Shown piece by piece: positions 26,588 through 34,569 of a stretch of 64,000 nt of DNA. Made by a program: the position numbers and the translations under genes. The notes below the pieces were generated by a model. It was given only the letters and a program-made list of their open reading frames with translations. It ran no database searches and was not told the origin of the DNA. Source of the DNA: Homoserinimonas sp. OAct 916 (GTDB lineage: Bacteria; Actinomycetota; Actinomycetes; Actinomycetales; Microbacteriaceae); the NCBI RefSeq assembly GCF_003260275.1, contig NZ_QJHB01000005.1:1-64000 (forward strand). Reading direction: 5' to 3'. The stretch's first letter is position 1, and each line of letters begins with the position of its first letter.

Positions 26588-27771
26588 GGTTGGTCCTTTC
26601 GATCACGAGCCCGTTCGAACACGTCGTGGGCGACAACCGTCTTCTGGATCTCGTTGGTGCCCTCCTCGAAGCGCTGGGCGCGCGCGTCTCGGTACACCCG
26701 CTCGATCGGCTCCGACTTCATGTAGCCCCGGCCGCCGTGCACCTGGAGGGCCTTGTCGGTGACCCGGGTGAGCATGTCGACGGCAACCATCTTCGCCATC
26801 GATGACAGGGCGCCCGCACGGTCGGTTCCGCGTTCCCATTCGTCGGCGGCGTGCAGCACCAGTGCCCGGGCCGCCTCGATGTCGGCCTCGTTCTCGGCGA
26901 TCATGAACGCGATCGCCTGGCGGGAGCTGATGGGCTTGCCGAAGGTGACCCGGTGCCTGGAGTAGTCGACCGCCAACTGCTGGGCACGCTGGGCGAGGCC
27001 GACACAACTCATCGCCACCGAGATACGGCTCGGGGTGAGAAACCCGCCGAGGGCAATGGTGAGTCCGTCACCTTCGGCACCGAGCCGGTTCGTTACCGGA
27101 ACCGGGGTGTCTGAGAACGTCAGGCTGGCGTGGTCGGTGCCGTGCACGCCCATTGTTCTCGAAGTGTCTTCGACTGTCACACCCGGCGCATGCCGGTCGA
27201 CCAGCAGGGCGACGGTGCCCTGTTTGCCGCTTGAGCCAGCGAGGCGGGCGAACAGGAGCCAGTAGTCGCACCTCACTCCGAAGGTGATCAGGTGTTTGCG
27301 CCCGGTGAGCAGGTAGCCGTCTTCGGCCGGGCGCGCCGTGCAGGTGATGTCGGCGCCGGAGCCGTTGTCAGGTTCGGTGAGGGTGAATGCCACCAGGATG
27401 TCGCCGCGCACCGATGGGGTCACGAACGTTTCCCGCTGCCACGGGTCGGCGTACGGGTTCATCGACCGCCAGGTGCCGTTGATCACGTGCACGAGCATGC
27501 GCACGGAGGCGTGGGTGCGGGAGAAGAGCTCCATCAGCAGCATCCACTGGCTGAAGCTCAGCCCGGCGCCACCCAGGTCGACCGGTGCTGCTAGCCCAAG
27601 AAAGCCCTCGGTCCTGAGGGCGTCAAACAGTTCTCCAGGCGCGACATCGTCAGCCTCGATCCGGCTGCCCCACAGTTCGCCGGGACCTTCCACCCATTCA
27701 CGCACCCGGTCACGGAGAACGCTGAATTCGTGCTGCACCAGCTGCTGTCCGCGGCCGTCCGGTGTCGACAT
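26584..27771 (-). CDS. Acyl-CoA dehydrogenase (cyclohexyl-CoA type, proposed)
   Basis: A 395-residue FAD flavoenzyme of the acyl-CoA dehydrogenase family. It has the FAD-binding FTLTEPDNGSGAD, FGVRCDYWLLFA, RISVAMSCVGLAQRA, LQVHGGRGYMKSEPIERVYRDAR and the catalytic base E370 in FEEGTNEIQK. It would introduce or move a double bond alpha-beta to a CoA thioester. The equivalent in ansatrienin/phoslactomycin loci is the acyl-CoA dehydrogenase called L. The ATG at 27771 lies 62 nt inside the end of the upstream fusion gene and has AGAGAGGTAGG before it. Confidence 0.88.
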   Translation of the reverse strand: MSTPDGRGQQLVQHEFSVLRDRVREWVEGPGELWGSRIEADDVAPGELFDALRTEGFLGLAAPVDLGGAGLSFSQWMLLMELFSRTHASVRMLVHVINGTWRSMNPYADPWQRETFVTPSVRGDILVAFTLTEPDNGSGADITCTARPAEDGYLLTGRKHLITFGVRCDYWLLFARLAGSSGKQGTVALLVDRHAPGVTVEDTSRTMGVHGTDHASLTFSDTPVPVTNRLGAEGDGLTIALGGFLTPSRISVAMSCVGLAQRAQQLAVDYSRHRVTFGKPISSRQAIAFMIAENEADIEAARALVLHAADEWERGTDRAGALSSMAKMVAVDMLTRVTDKALQVHGGRGYMKSEPIERVYRDARAQRFEEGTNEIQKTVVAHDVFERARDRKDQP

Positions 27772-30700
27772 TGATACCTACCTCTCTCTCATGGTCTGCC
27801 ACCACTGAGAGTCGTTGCGGGACAAACCCGGCCGCACGATCGCGCAGGATGAATTTCTGGATCTTGCCGACCGCGTTGCGCGGGATCTCATCGATCACCT
27901 CAAGTCGTTCGGGCCAGAAATACTTGGACACGCCGTTCTCGTCCAGGAACTGCTGCAGCTGCCGGAAGGTCAGGCGTTTGTCCGGGGCCAAGGTGATGAA
28001 TGCACAGGCACGTTCACCGAGCCGGGGATCCGGCATGGCCACGATCGCCACATCGCTGACGGCATCATGGGTGTACAACAGTTGTTCGATCGAGGCGACC
28101 GGGATCTTCTCGCCTCCCCGGTTGATCACGTCACGTACACGGCCGGTGATGCGAAGGAAGCCACCGTCGTGGAGGGTGGCCAGGTCGCCGGTGCGGTACC
28201 AGCCGTCGGAGGTGAACACTTCGGCGGTGAGATCGGGACGTTCCAGGTAGCCGTCGAATACTGTGGGGCCGTTGACCTCGAGGTTGCCCTCGACACCTGC
28301 TGGGAGCACCGACCCGCTGTCATCGGTGATCCGCAACTGCACTCCTGGCAGGGCGCGGCCTTCGGTGCCCCAGACCTTTGTGGACTCATCAAGCGGGGTG
28401 GCCAGGGTGGCAAGCCCGGTCTCGGTCGTGCCGAAGGCGCCGCAGACCATGGTCTGAAGCGTGCGGGTGGCGCGTTCGGCGAGCACTCGGGGAACGGCGG
28501 CGCCGGTCGCGACGAAGATCCGCAACGTGCGCGGTGGGGGAGCGCCCTCGGCCACGGCCTGCACCAGGTCGGACAGGAACGGCGTCGCTGCTTGGACAAA
28601 CGTGCCTTCCCACCGGTTCAACACCTCGAGGGCACGACGCGGATTCCAGGTCCCCTGCACGATCTGGGGTGACCCGAGAGCGAATGCCAACCACATGCCG
28701 TAGAGGAACCCGGTCTGGTGGGCCAGCGGAGACGGCACGTAGATCACATCATTGGCATTCAGGCCGAGGTGCTCGATCTCCATCTGCACGGCGCGGCTCA
28801 GGGTGCGATGCGTGTGCACCACGAGTTTCGGTTCTCCGGAGGTGCCCGAGGTGAACAGCAGTTGCGCGGGGTCGTCTGGGTTCGGCTCCACGGCTTCGAT
28901 TCGAGCGCGGTCGACGATGGCTTCGGACATCGCGCGGTGCCAGCCGTGCCACTGCACAGTCGCATGCTGGCACTCCGGCAGGACGCGCGCAGTGCCTGGA
29001 GTGTCGTGCATCACCACCACGTGTTGCAATGAAAACGGCTCCGGGTCCGGGGAACCGGGAGCCCGGCTGGCGGCCGCCACGGCGGCCTCATCGAGCATGC
29101 GTGCGATCTCATGGGCATGGGCGCGCGCACGGAAGTTGTCGATGACCACGAGCACGCGTGCGCGTGAGCGCCTCAGCGCGAAAGACACCTCATGGGTGCG
29201 GAAGATCGGCATGATCGGGCAGATCACCGCACCGATGCGCATGGCCGCCGCCGCCACGATCACGAACTCCTTGTCGTTCGGCAATTGCACAGCCACCCGG
29301 TCACCGGGCTCAACCCCCAAGCTCAACAGTAGAGCTGCAACGCGGTCCACTTTCTCGTCGAGTTCACCCCAGCACACGTGGACGGTGCGGTCCCAACGCG
29401 CATCCACGACGGCAAGGGCGTGCGGCCGAGCGTTCGCCCAGTGCCGGATCCACCCGGGCCCAGTCATCGTTTCTGCGGTGGCCGGGGTCTCCGCAGGGCC
29501 AACCGCGTGCAGCGGGCGGCCCGCAGAGGTCGCCGGCCTCTTCTCGACCTGAAAATCGAGACCCATGGTCTGCATGGCCTCGATGAACCGCGGGTAGGAG
29601 ATGCGGTAGGCGTTCGGGTAGGTGAGGGTGGAGCGCCCGGTGGCCGCCGATGCTGCGACCGCCAACGACATCAACACCCGGTGATCGTTGAACGAGGACA
29701 GGTGGGCGTTGTCCAACTGCTCCACCCCGCGGATGAGCAGGTTGCCACCGTCGACCGTGACGTCGGCGCCCATGCTGTTCAATTGCAGCATTGCAGTCAC
29801 CCGGTCGGATTCCTTCAACCGCACGTGCTCCACGTTGCGCAGGATGCTTTCACCACGAGCGGTCGCCGCCAGGGTCGACAGGATTGGCAACATGTCCGGA
29901 AGGTCGCGGCAGTCGACGTCGATCGGCTCGAGGGGCCCACCGTCGTGGCTCACGCGCAACCCACCACTTCGCCGTTCGACACGCATGGGCAGGCCCATAC
30001 CTCGGATCACGTCGAGGAAGCCGGCTTCGGGATGGTCGTAGTCGGTTGCGCGCATGCCGGGCATTCCGGTGAGCAACACGTCGGCCGGGTGCAATGCGGC
30101 CACAGCCAGGCCGAACGCGGCCGAGCCGATGTCGGGCGGCAGGGCGAGTTGGGCGGGAACGGCGTGCTGGTTCGGTTTGATGTCAAAACGACGCCAATCC
30201 GCCGATGCGGTCACGATCAGCCCGAATTGGCGCATCATCGTCACCGTCAGTTCGACGTAGTTGCGCTCATTCAGCTCGCCATTGACCACAATCGTGGTGT
30301 GCTTCGTCGCGAACGGTGCCACCAGCAGCAACGATGAGATCCACTGGGAGAGCGTGCCGCTGATGTGCACGACGCCTCCGCGAGGGCGTCCGGGGGTAAC
30401 GGTGATGGGCGGGCGGTCATCCGCCGACTTCGTCTCGATTCCCATCTCGCCCAATGCGCGCAGCAGGGGACCAATGGGTCGGTGCTCGAAGTAGCGCTGC
30501 CCGGTGATTGTCAGTGGTGTTTCGCATAGCGCGGCCAGCCCGACCATGAAGTAGAGGGTGGTGCCGGAACTGCCCACCGAGAGGGCATCACTGGCGGGCC
30601 GGTATCGGCCTCCGTGCACGAGCATCGTGTCGCCGTGGATGTCGATGTCTGCGCCGAGTTGTTTCAGTAGTTGCACCGTGTAGTGCACGTGCGTGGCGTC

Positions 30701-30835
30701 ACTCAGCCCGGTGATCGAACTGGTGCCCCGGGCCAGCGAGGCGAGGATCAGTGCCCGGTGGGCGTGATACTTCGAGTTCGGTACCTGAACGGTGCCGGTG
30801 ACCTTTGCTGATGTGCCGACGACTGCGAGATGCAT
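27710..30835 (-). CDS. EPSP synthase-like / acyl-CoA ligase fusion (cyclohexanecarboxylate pathway)
   Basis: A 1041-residue fusion. Residues 1-430 form an EPSP-synthase (AroA) fold: PNSKYHAHR (K22, with Tyr instead of the usual Ser after Lys), GSSGTT (88-93), HRP (118-120), SQW (Q164), LKESDR (K341) and NDHR (383-386). A Pro/Ala linker (about 432-458) joins an AMP-forming ligase: FTSGTSGEPK (661-670), YRTGDLA, GRVRDVINRGGEK, and catalytic lysine in RNAVGK (K991). The AroA-like part is diverged and probably acts on shikimate itself; the ligase makes the CoA ester. Matches the JK protein of phoslactomycin loci as I recall it. First gene of the operon; GGATGGGA precedes the ATG. Confidence 0.88.
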   Translation of the reverse strand: MHLAVVGTSAKVTGTVQVPNSKYHAHRALILASLARGTSSITGLSDATHVHYTVQLLKQLGADIDIHGDTMLVHGGRYRPASDALSVGSSGTTLYFMVGLAALCETPLTITGQRYFEHRPIGPLLRALGEMGIETKSADDRPPITVTPGRPRGGVVHISGTLSQWISSLLLVAPFATKHTTIVVNGELNERNYVELTVTMMRQFGLIVTASADWRRFDIKPNQHAVPAQLALPPDIGSAAFGLAVAALHPADVLLTGMPGMRATDYDHPEAGFLDVIRGMGLPMRVERRSGGLRVSHDGGPLEPIDVDCRDLPDMLPILSTLAATARGESILRNVEHVRLKESDRVTAMLQLNSMGADVTVDGGNLLIRGVEQLDNAHLSSFNDHRVLMSLAVAASAATGRSTLTYPNAYRISYPRFIEAMQTMGLDFQVEKRPATSAGRPLHAVGPAETPATAETMTGPGWIRHWANARPHALAVVDARWDRTVHVCWGELDEKVDRVAALLLSLGVEPGDRVAVQLPNDKEFVIVAAAAMRIGAVICPIMPIFRTHEVSFALRRSRARVLVVIDNFRARAHAHEIARMLDEAAVAAASRAPGSPDPEPFSLQHVVVMHDTPGTARVLPECQHATVQWHGWHRAMSEAIVDRARIEAVEPNPDDPAQLLFTSGTSGEPKLVVHTHRTLSRAVQMEIEHLGLNANDVIYVPSPLAHQTGFLYGMWLAFALGSPQIVQGTWNPRRALEVLNRWEGTFVQAATPFLSDLVQAVAEGAPPPRTLRIFVATGAAVPRVLAERATRTLQTMVCGAFGTTETGLATLATPLDESTKVWGTEGRALPGVQLRITDDSGSVLPAGVEGNLEVNGPTVFDGYLERPDLTAEVFTSDGWYRTGDLATLHDGGFLRITGRVRDVINRGGEKIPVASIEQLLYTHDAVSDVAIVAMPDPRLGERACAFITLAPDKRLTFRQLQQFLDENGVSKYFWPERLEVIDEIPRNAVGKIQKFILRDRAAGFVPQRLSVVADHEREVGINVDTGRPRTAAGAARIQRSP

Positions 30836-30929
30836 GCTGAATGTCCCATCCAGTTGCTCCGTCCAGCCCGGAGGCTGCGATAACTTTCACAGTACCCGGT
30901 CGGGTCTTTTTCGGCAGGGGAGAGGCCGC

Positions 30930-31307
30930 TCAGAGGCTGATTGCGAACCAGAAGCCGAGGCCGGCTGCCAGAATCGCGAGCACCATCATTCCGAGTCCAT
31001 GAACCAGTGCCGCGGCTGCCCGTTCCTCTTGAAACAGTCGAACGGTTTCGAAGGTGGCGGTGCTGAAGGTGGTGAACCCGCCGAGAAAGCCGGTGCCGAT
31101 CACAAACAGCCATTCGTCTGGCAGCGTGCCGACCAACGCGATCCCGGTGAGAAAGCCGAGCAGGAGGGAGCCGGTGATGTTGATCACGCCGGTTTCCAGC
31201 GGAAACGTGTGTACGCGCAAACCCCGCAATACGCCATCAATGAAGAATCGGCATCCGACGCCGATTCCGCCGGCGACGGCCGCGGCGATGAACAGCAGCG
31301 GAGTCAT
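30930..31307 (-). CDS. crcB: Fluoride channel CrcB/Fluc, subunit 1
   Basis: A 125-residue four-helix membrane protein. It has the pore motif NITGSLLLGF (43-52) and GGFTTFSTATFE (76-87) with the phenylalanines that line the fluoride path. Two Fluc paralogues side by side are usual in Gram-positive bacteria, where they may form antiparallel heterodimers. The ATG at 31307 overlaps the stop of the second crcB by 4 nt; the open frame extends upstream in antisense-like sequence and is discounted. Confidence 0.92.
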   Translation of the reverse strand: MTPLLFIAAAVAGGIGVGCRFFIDGVLRGLRVHTFPLETGVINITGSLLLGFLTGIALVGTLPDEWLFVIGTGFLGGFTTFSTATFETVRLFQEERAAAALVHGLGMMVLAILAAGLGFWFAISL

Positions 31308-31765
31308 CGTGGGCCACCGCCTGTAAGAGTGGGGCCAGTCCTGGTGCCGGGGCCCAGAAGGCCGGCGCACAGTAGCCCCGCCCATGTTGCCAGTACGCCG
31401 AGGATGAGGGTACCGAACGCGTAGGCGAGCCCGAGCCCGACATTGTCGCCGACAATCAACAGCACGGTGTCTGTTGCGAAAGCACTGTAGGTGGTGAAAC
31501 CACCGAGCGCGCCGGTGCCGACCGCCAGTCGGAGGCGATGGGCGGTGACGTCGCCGGCGGAGCGGCGTGCGAGCCTCCCGAGAAGAAACGCAAGCAGGAA
31601 GGCACCAATCACGTTGATGGTGGCAATGGCCACCGGAACGGGGCCTGCGGCCGGGATCATCAGACCGAGGGCCTCCCGGCCGGCGGTGCCAAGGATGCCG
31701 CCGAGCGCCACCAACCCCAGATTTCCCCAATGCCGGTGCGCAGGTGGTGTGCGTCTGGGCGTCAT
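31304..31765 (-). CDS. crcB: Fluoride channel CrcB/Fluc, subunit 2
   Basis: A 153-residue paralogue of the preceding channel. It shows RWG-like HWGNLGLVALGGILGTAGREAL, NVIGAFLLAFLLG and GGFTTYSAFATD. A hydrophilic N-terminus of about 13 residues precedes the first helix; the ATG at 31765 is preferred over one 54 nt upstream. A TTGACA lies 23 nt before the start within a 14-nt repeat. No crcB riboswitch was recognised. Confidence 0.9.
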   Translation of the reverse strand: MTPRRTPPAHRHWGNLGLVALGGILGTAGREALGLMIPAAGPVPVAIATINVIGAFLLAFLLGRLARRSAGDVTAHRLRLAVGTGALGGFTTYSAFATDTVLLIVGDNVGLGLAYAFGTLILGVLATWAGLLCAGLLGPGTRTGPTLTGGGPR

Positions 31766-31785
31766 GCTTAGCGACTGAAGTCTTG

Positions 31786-31799
31786 TTATGTCAAGTAAT
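31786..31799. repeat. 14-nt direct repeat, copy A
   Basis: TTATGTCAAGTAAT, identical to 32545-32558. It contains TTGACA on the minus strand ahead of the crcB pair, and abuts the stop codon of the HdeD-like gene. Confidence 0.7.
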
Positions 31800-32405
31800 T
31801 TAGAGCGCGGCCACGACATCCCGGCCGAAGCGGAAAGCGCGGAACAGTTGGCTGATGCCGGCCACGATGAGGAAGATTCCCGCGACGATCGCCAGCGTGC
31901 TGATCGCCTGCATCGGCACGGACAGCACGACGATGCCGGCGAGGATGCTGATCACGCCGAAGACGATGCCGACCCAACGTGACGAGTCGTCGGCGGATTC
32001 GGCGATCGAAGCGACGCCTTCGATGATCCAGGCGATTCCGACCATCAGGCTCAGCAGAACCAGCGTTGTGTCGGGGTTGCGCAGCATGAAGATACCGGCG
32101 ACAAGAACCAGAACTCCGAGCAAGAGGTCGAGTATGCGCGCGCCGGCGTTCAGGCCGGTGGCGACCAGCCCGGTGACCACGCGGATCGCGCCGATCACGA
32201 GAAAGTACAGGCCGAACAGCACTGCGATGACATTCAGCGTCGCCGCGGTGGAGAACACCGCCCAGGCGCCCAGGATGACCGCCACGAGGCCACCGACGAA
32301 CATGGCGACCCGAATCAGGTTGATCGTTGACTTGCCGAGCTCGCTGGCACGTTTCTGAAACGCGAATGACTGGTTGAACTGCGGTTGCCCTGATTGCGTG
32401 GACAT
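31800..32405 (-). CDS. HdeD/DUF308 family membrane protein
   Basis: A 201-residue protein with six predicted membrane helices in three pairs (VAMFVGGLVAVILGAWAVF, LDLLLGVLVLVAGIFML, GIVFGVISILAGIVVLSVP), the architecture of HdeD-like DUF308 proteins. In enterobacteria HdeD is linked to acid resistance; the role here is unknown. The ATG at 32405 has AGGAG upstream. The gene is bracketed by two identical 14-nt repeats. Confidence 0.82.
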   Translation of the reverse strand: MSTQSGQPQFNQSFAFQKRASELGKSTINLIRVAMFVGGLVAVILGAWAVFSTAATLNVIAVLFGLYFLVIGAIRVVTGLVATGLNAGARILDLLLGVLVLVAGIFMLRNPDTTLVLLSLMVGIAWIIEGVASIAESADDSSRWVGIVFGVISILAGIVVLSVPMQAISTLAIVAGIFLIVAGISQLFRAFRFGRDVVAAL

Positions 32406-32534
32406 TCTGGCTCCTGACCGATTGCCTGGGGGCTCGCGAACGACGACCCTCACTAAAACATAGTGGAGCGGCGCCGCGCGTGGCGTGCGGCTGCCGACGA
32501 GTCCACCAGGGCCCCGCCTCACTCAAATGCGCCG

Positions 32535-32558
32535 ATAATGCACATTATGTCAAGTAAT
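32535..32558. repeat. 14-nt direct repeat, copy B, fused to an ATAATG palindrome
   Basis: 32545-32558 repeats TTATGTCAAGTAAT. It overlaps ATAATG-CA-CATTAT (32535-32548), an inverted repeat with 6-nt arms. On the minus strand this gives TTGACATAAT ahead of the HdeD-like gene, so it may hold its promoter and an operator. Confidence 0.5.
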
Positions 32559-32591
32559 AGATTTTGCCCACAACCCGCGCGCCCCCTGCGC

Positions 32592-32966
32592 TCACTCGAA
32601 CGGTAGTGCGCTCCAGTCGCGCGGCCCAGGTGCGCGTCGAAGTGGTTCGCGGGTATTCCTCCCCGACGAGCCAGACGAGCCCGGCAAGCCCGACGACTCC
32701 GTCACCACAGCCCGCACCGATCTCGGCATCGCGAAAGACTTCGGCGGATACAGTGCGGCTTCCGATCGCCGCCTCCCCCATCGCCGGCCCCGACTCAGAC
32801 GAATCCGTTCCCCGCACCAGCGCATCGAGGTGATCAGGCCCACGCACAGGAAGAATGCGAGCAGCGCGGCACCGACCATCGCACCTATCGGATGCCAGAC
32901 GAGCACGAGGATCAGCTCGACAAGCGATTGCAGCAGATTCTGGAGAGCCGTGAAGAGTTCGGACAA
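32592..32966 (-). CDS. Small membrane protein, hypothetical
   Basis: A 124-residue frame starting at a TTG. Residues 8-48 hold two hydrophobic segments (LLQSLVELILVLVWHPIGA and VGAALLAFFLCVGLITSM), followed by a basic segment and a polar tail rich in Arg, Ser and Gly. I recognise no family. The start lacks a good ribosome site, so the gene is uncertain. A longer frame on the same strand (to 33066) has no protein-like character and is dismissed. Confidence 0.42.
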   Translation of the reverse strand: MSELFTALQNLLQSLVELILVLVWHPIGAMVGAALLAFFLCVGLITSMRWCGERIRLSRGRRWGRRRSEAALYPPKSFAMPRSVRAVVTESSGLPGSSGSSGRNTREPLRRAPGPRDWSALPFE

Positions 32967-33038
32967 ATCTTCGACCGTAGCCGCTCGGAAGCAGCGGGCT
33001 CCATCCCCAGTTCAGGCCACGTATGGGTCGCCGCCCCA

Positions 33039-33067
33039 TTGTGAATGTATCACAATATTGATACATT
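33039..33067 (+). promoter_or_regulatory. Promoter with YtrA-type operator
   Basis: Perfect 9-nt arms AATGTATCA (33044-33052) and TGATACATT (33059-33067) flank CAATAT. The palindrome covers the spacer and -10 of a promoter TTGTGA (33039-33044), 17 nt, TACATT (33062-33067). The GntR gene two positions downstream in the operon is the likely repressor. Confidence 0.75.
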
Positions 33068-33105
33068 GAGATTCTTAGATCAGCGGTTATGAAATGGGGT
33101 CACCG

Positions 33106-34164
33106 ATGTCTCTGCAGATGCTGTTGATGTCGGCTCTGACCCTGGCTGCGCCAGTCGTGGTCGCCCTGGGTATTCTCACTCACCTTGCCCGGCGAAACGA
33201 CCCAGTCGGACAGGCCGGCATGCGGGCGCTCGGCCGCGAGTCGTTTCGCCAGTGGTCGCGATTGGTATCCCGGTATGCTGCCGCCACCAGGGTCATCTGC
33301 GTGCTCTTGTTCGCAGCGGTGTTGGTTCGGTTCTTTGTGATCGAGATCCAATATGTTCTGAGTGACCTGCTTGGAACGGGATTCGTTGATCACTGGGGCT
33401 GGGGTTTCTACGCGTTTCCGGTCGCCACGGCGTCTCTGGGCGTACTGGCTCACACGTGGCTCACCGTTGACCACGGTGCAACCGCGGCTGACGGGCCGAT
33501 CACGGTGACACTTGAGCCCCGAACGACCTGGAGCTTTGCATCGACCCCATGGATTGTTACGTGGGTGGCTTCCGCGACTGTGCTCGTGACCACGGTCGTC
33601 ACCGCCGGACTAATAGCGGATGTCGACGATGAAGGACGGCACGCCGCCCTCTCGACCGGTACCGGTGCGCTCGGAGGCCACAGTGAGTTTCTCGGGTGGT
33701 ACTACGGTGTGCCGATGCTGATCGCCGTAGCCGCGCTGGCAGCCGTCACCGTTGTCTCTCTCACATTCGGGGCGCGGGGCCCCATACCCGCCACGGCATC
33801 GACGGGGCGCACCGTCGATATCGTGCTGCGCACGCTCGGTGCTCGGGCAATCCTGTCGATGGGCGCTGGAGCGATGCTGGTCGCCACCGGGCTCTCCTGG
33901 ACATTCATCTCCAGCGCGGTGAGATTGCAGTCGTGGGTTGACCTCGGCTCGGCCGGAACGGTGCGTTTCGATACGGGGCTCGCCGGACTCTCCTGGTGGC
34001 TGCAAGTCGGCGCGTGGCTCTTCGAAGGCCTCGGCTTTGCTGCCCTACTGCTTCCTGCAGTGACGCGGCGGCCGACGGTGCGCGAAGAAGGGGCACCGGC
34101 AGGCTCAGAATCCTCCGGTGAACTGGCCGAAGACTCATCGGCACTGCGCCGAGCGATCGGCTGA
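33106..34164 (+). CDS. Polytopic membrane protein co-transcribed with GntR regulator
   Basis: A 352-residue protein with about five to six hydrophobic helices (near 5-22, 62-83, 100-118, 145-170, 200-222, 245-265 and 290-310) and short polar ends. It resembles DUF1648-type membrane proteins found beside YtrA-family regulators, though the match is by context more than motif. The ATG at 33106 has GGGGT 6 nt upstream; an earlier in-frame ATG at 33094 overlaps that site. The GntR gene starts 2 nt after its stop. Confidence 0.7.
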   Translation: MSLQMLLMSALTLAAPVVVALGILTHLARRNDPVGQAGMRALGRESFRQWSRLVSRYAAATRVICVLLFAAVLVRFFVIEIQYVLSDLLGTGFVDHWGWGFYAFPVATASLGVLAHTWLTVDHGATAADGPITVTLEPRTTWSFASTPWIVTWVASATVLVTTVVTAGLIADVDDEGRHAALSTGTGALGGHSEFLGWYYGVPMLIAVAALAAVTVVSLTFGARGPIPATASTGRTVDIVLRTLGARAILSMGAGAMLVATGLSWTFISSAVRLQSWVDLGSAGTVRFDTGLAGLSWWLQVGAWLFEGLGFAALLLPAVTRRPTVREEGAPAGSESSGELAEDSSALRRAIG

Positions 34165-34166
34165 CT

Positions 34167-34526
34167 GTGGCCGAACTCACCATCACCGAGCGCGGCCTCC
34201 CGTCCGACCAGGTCTATGACCAGTTGCAGGCCATGATCCGTGGCGGCGCACTCGCAACCGGCGAACGACTGCCCTCTGTCCGCCAGTTGGCGCGTGACCT
34301 CGCGGTGGCCACCGGAACTGTGGCCAAGGCCTACCGGCTCCTCGAGGCCGAGGGCCTGGTCGTCTCCCGCGCGGGCGCCGGCACGAGGGTGAGCAGTCAG
34401 GTGGCCGCTCCCCCCTCCCCCGTACTCGAAGCCGCGCGCGCACTTGCCCGCGTTGCTGATGCCCACGACATCTCGCTGGAAGAAGCAGTCAGCGCCCTTC
34501 GCATCTCCTGGCTTCACGAGGAATAG
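34167..34526 (+). CDS. GntR family transcriptional regulator, YtrA subfamily
   Basis: A 119-residue regulator: a winged helix (about 8-78: QVYDQLQAMIRGGALATGERLPSVRQLARDLAVATGTVAKAYRLLEAEG) and only ~40 C-terminal residues for dimerisation (ARALARVADAHDISLEEAVSALR). This short architecture defines the YtrA subfamily, which typically represses its own operon through TGTA-TACA palindromes. Such a site lies at 33044-33067. GTG start 2 nt after the membrane-protein stop. Confidence 0.9.
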   Translation: MAELTITERGLPSDQVYDQLQAMIRGGALATGERLPSVRQLARDLAVATGTVAKAYRLLEAEGLVVSRAGAGTRVSSQVAAPPSPVLEAARALARVADAHDISLEEAVSALRISWLHEE

Positions 34527-34569
34527 GCTCTGACCGGTCCACAGCCCTGGCACGCGTCACCGAGGCGCA

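Noticed and set aside
23565-30835. Generic fatty acid beta-oxidation cluster
   Set aside because: No thiolase or enoyl-CoA hydratase is present, and an EPSP-synthase domain has no place in beta-oxidation.
31304-31307. Fluoride riboswitch ahead of the crcB pair
   Set aside because: The upstream region is short and occupied by the HdeD-like gene; no crcB aptamer motif was recognised.
32545-33066. 173-codon minus-strand frame
   Set aside because: It spans the GntR operator and promoter, lacks a plausible domain, and overlaps a better membrane-protein frame in another phase.
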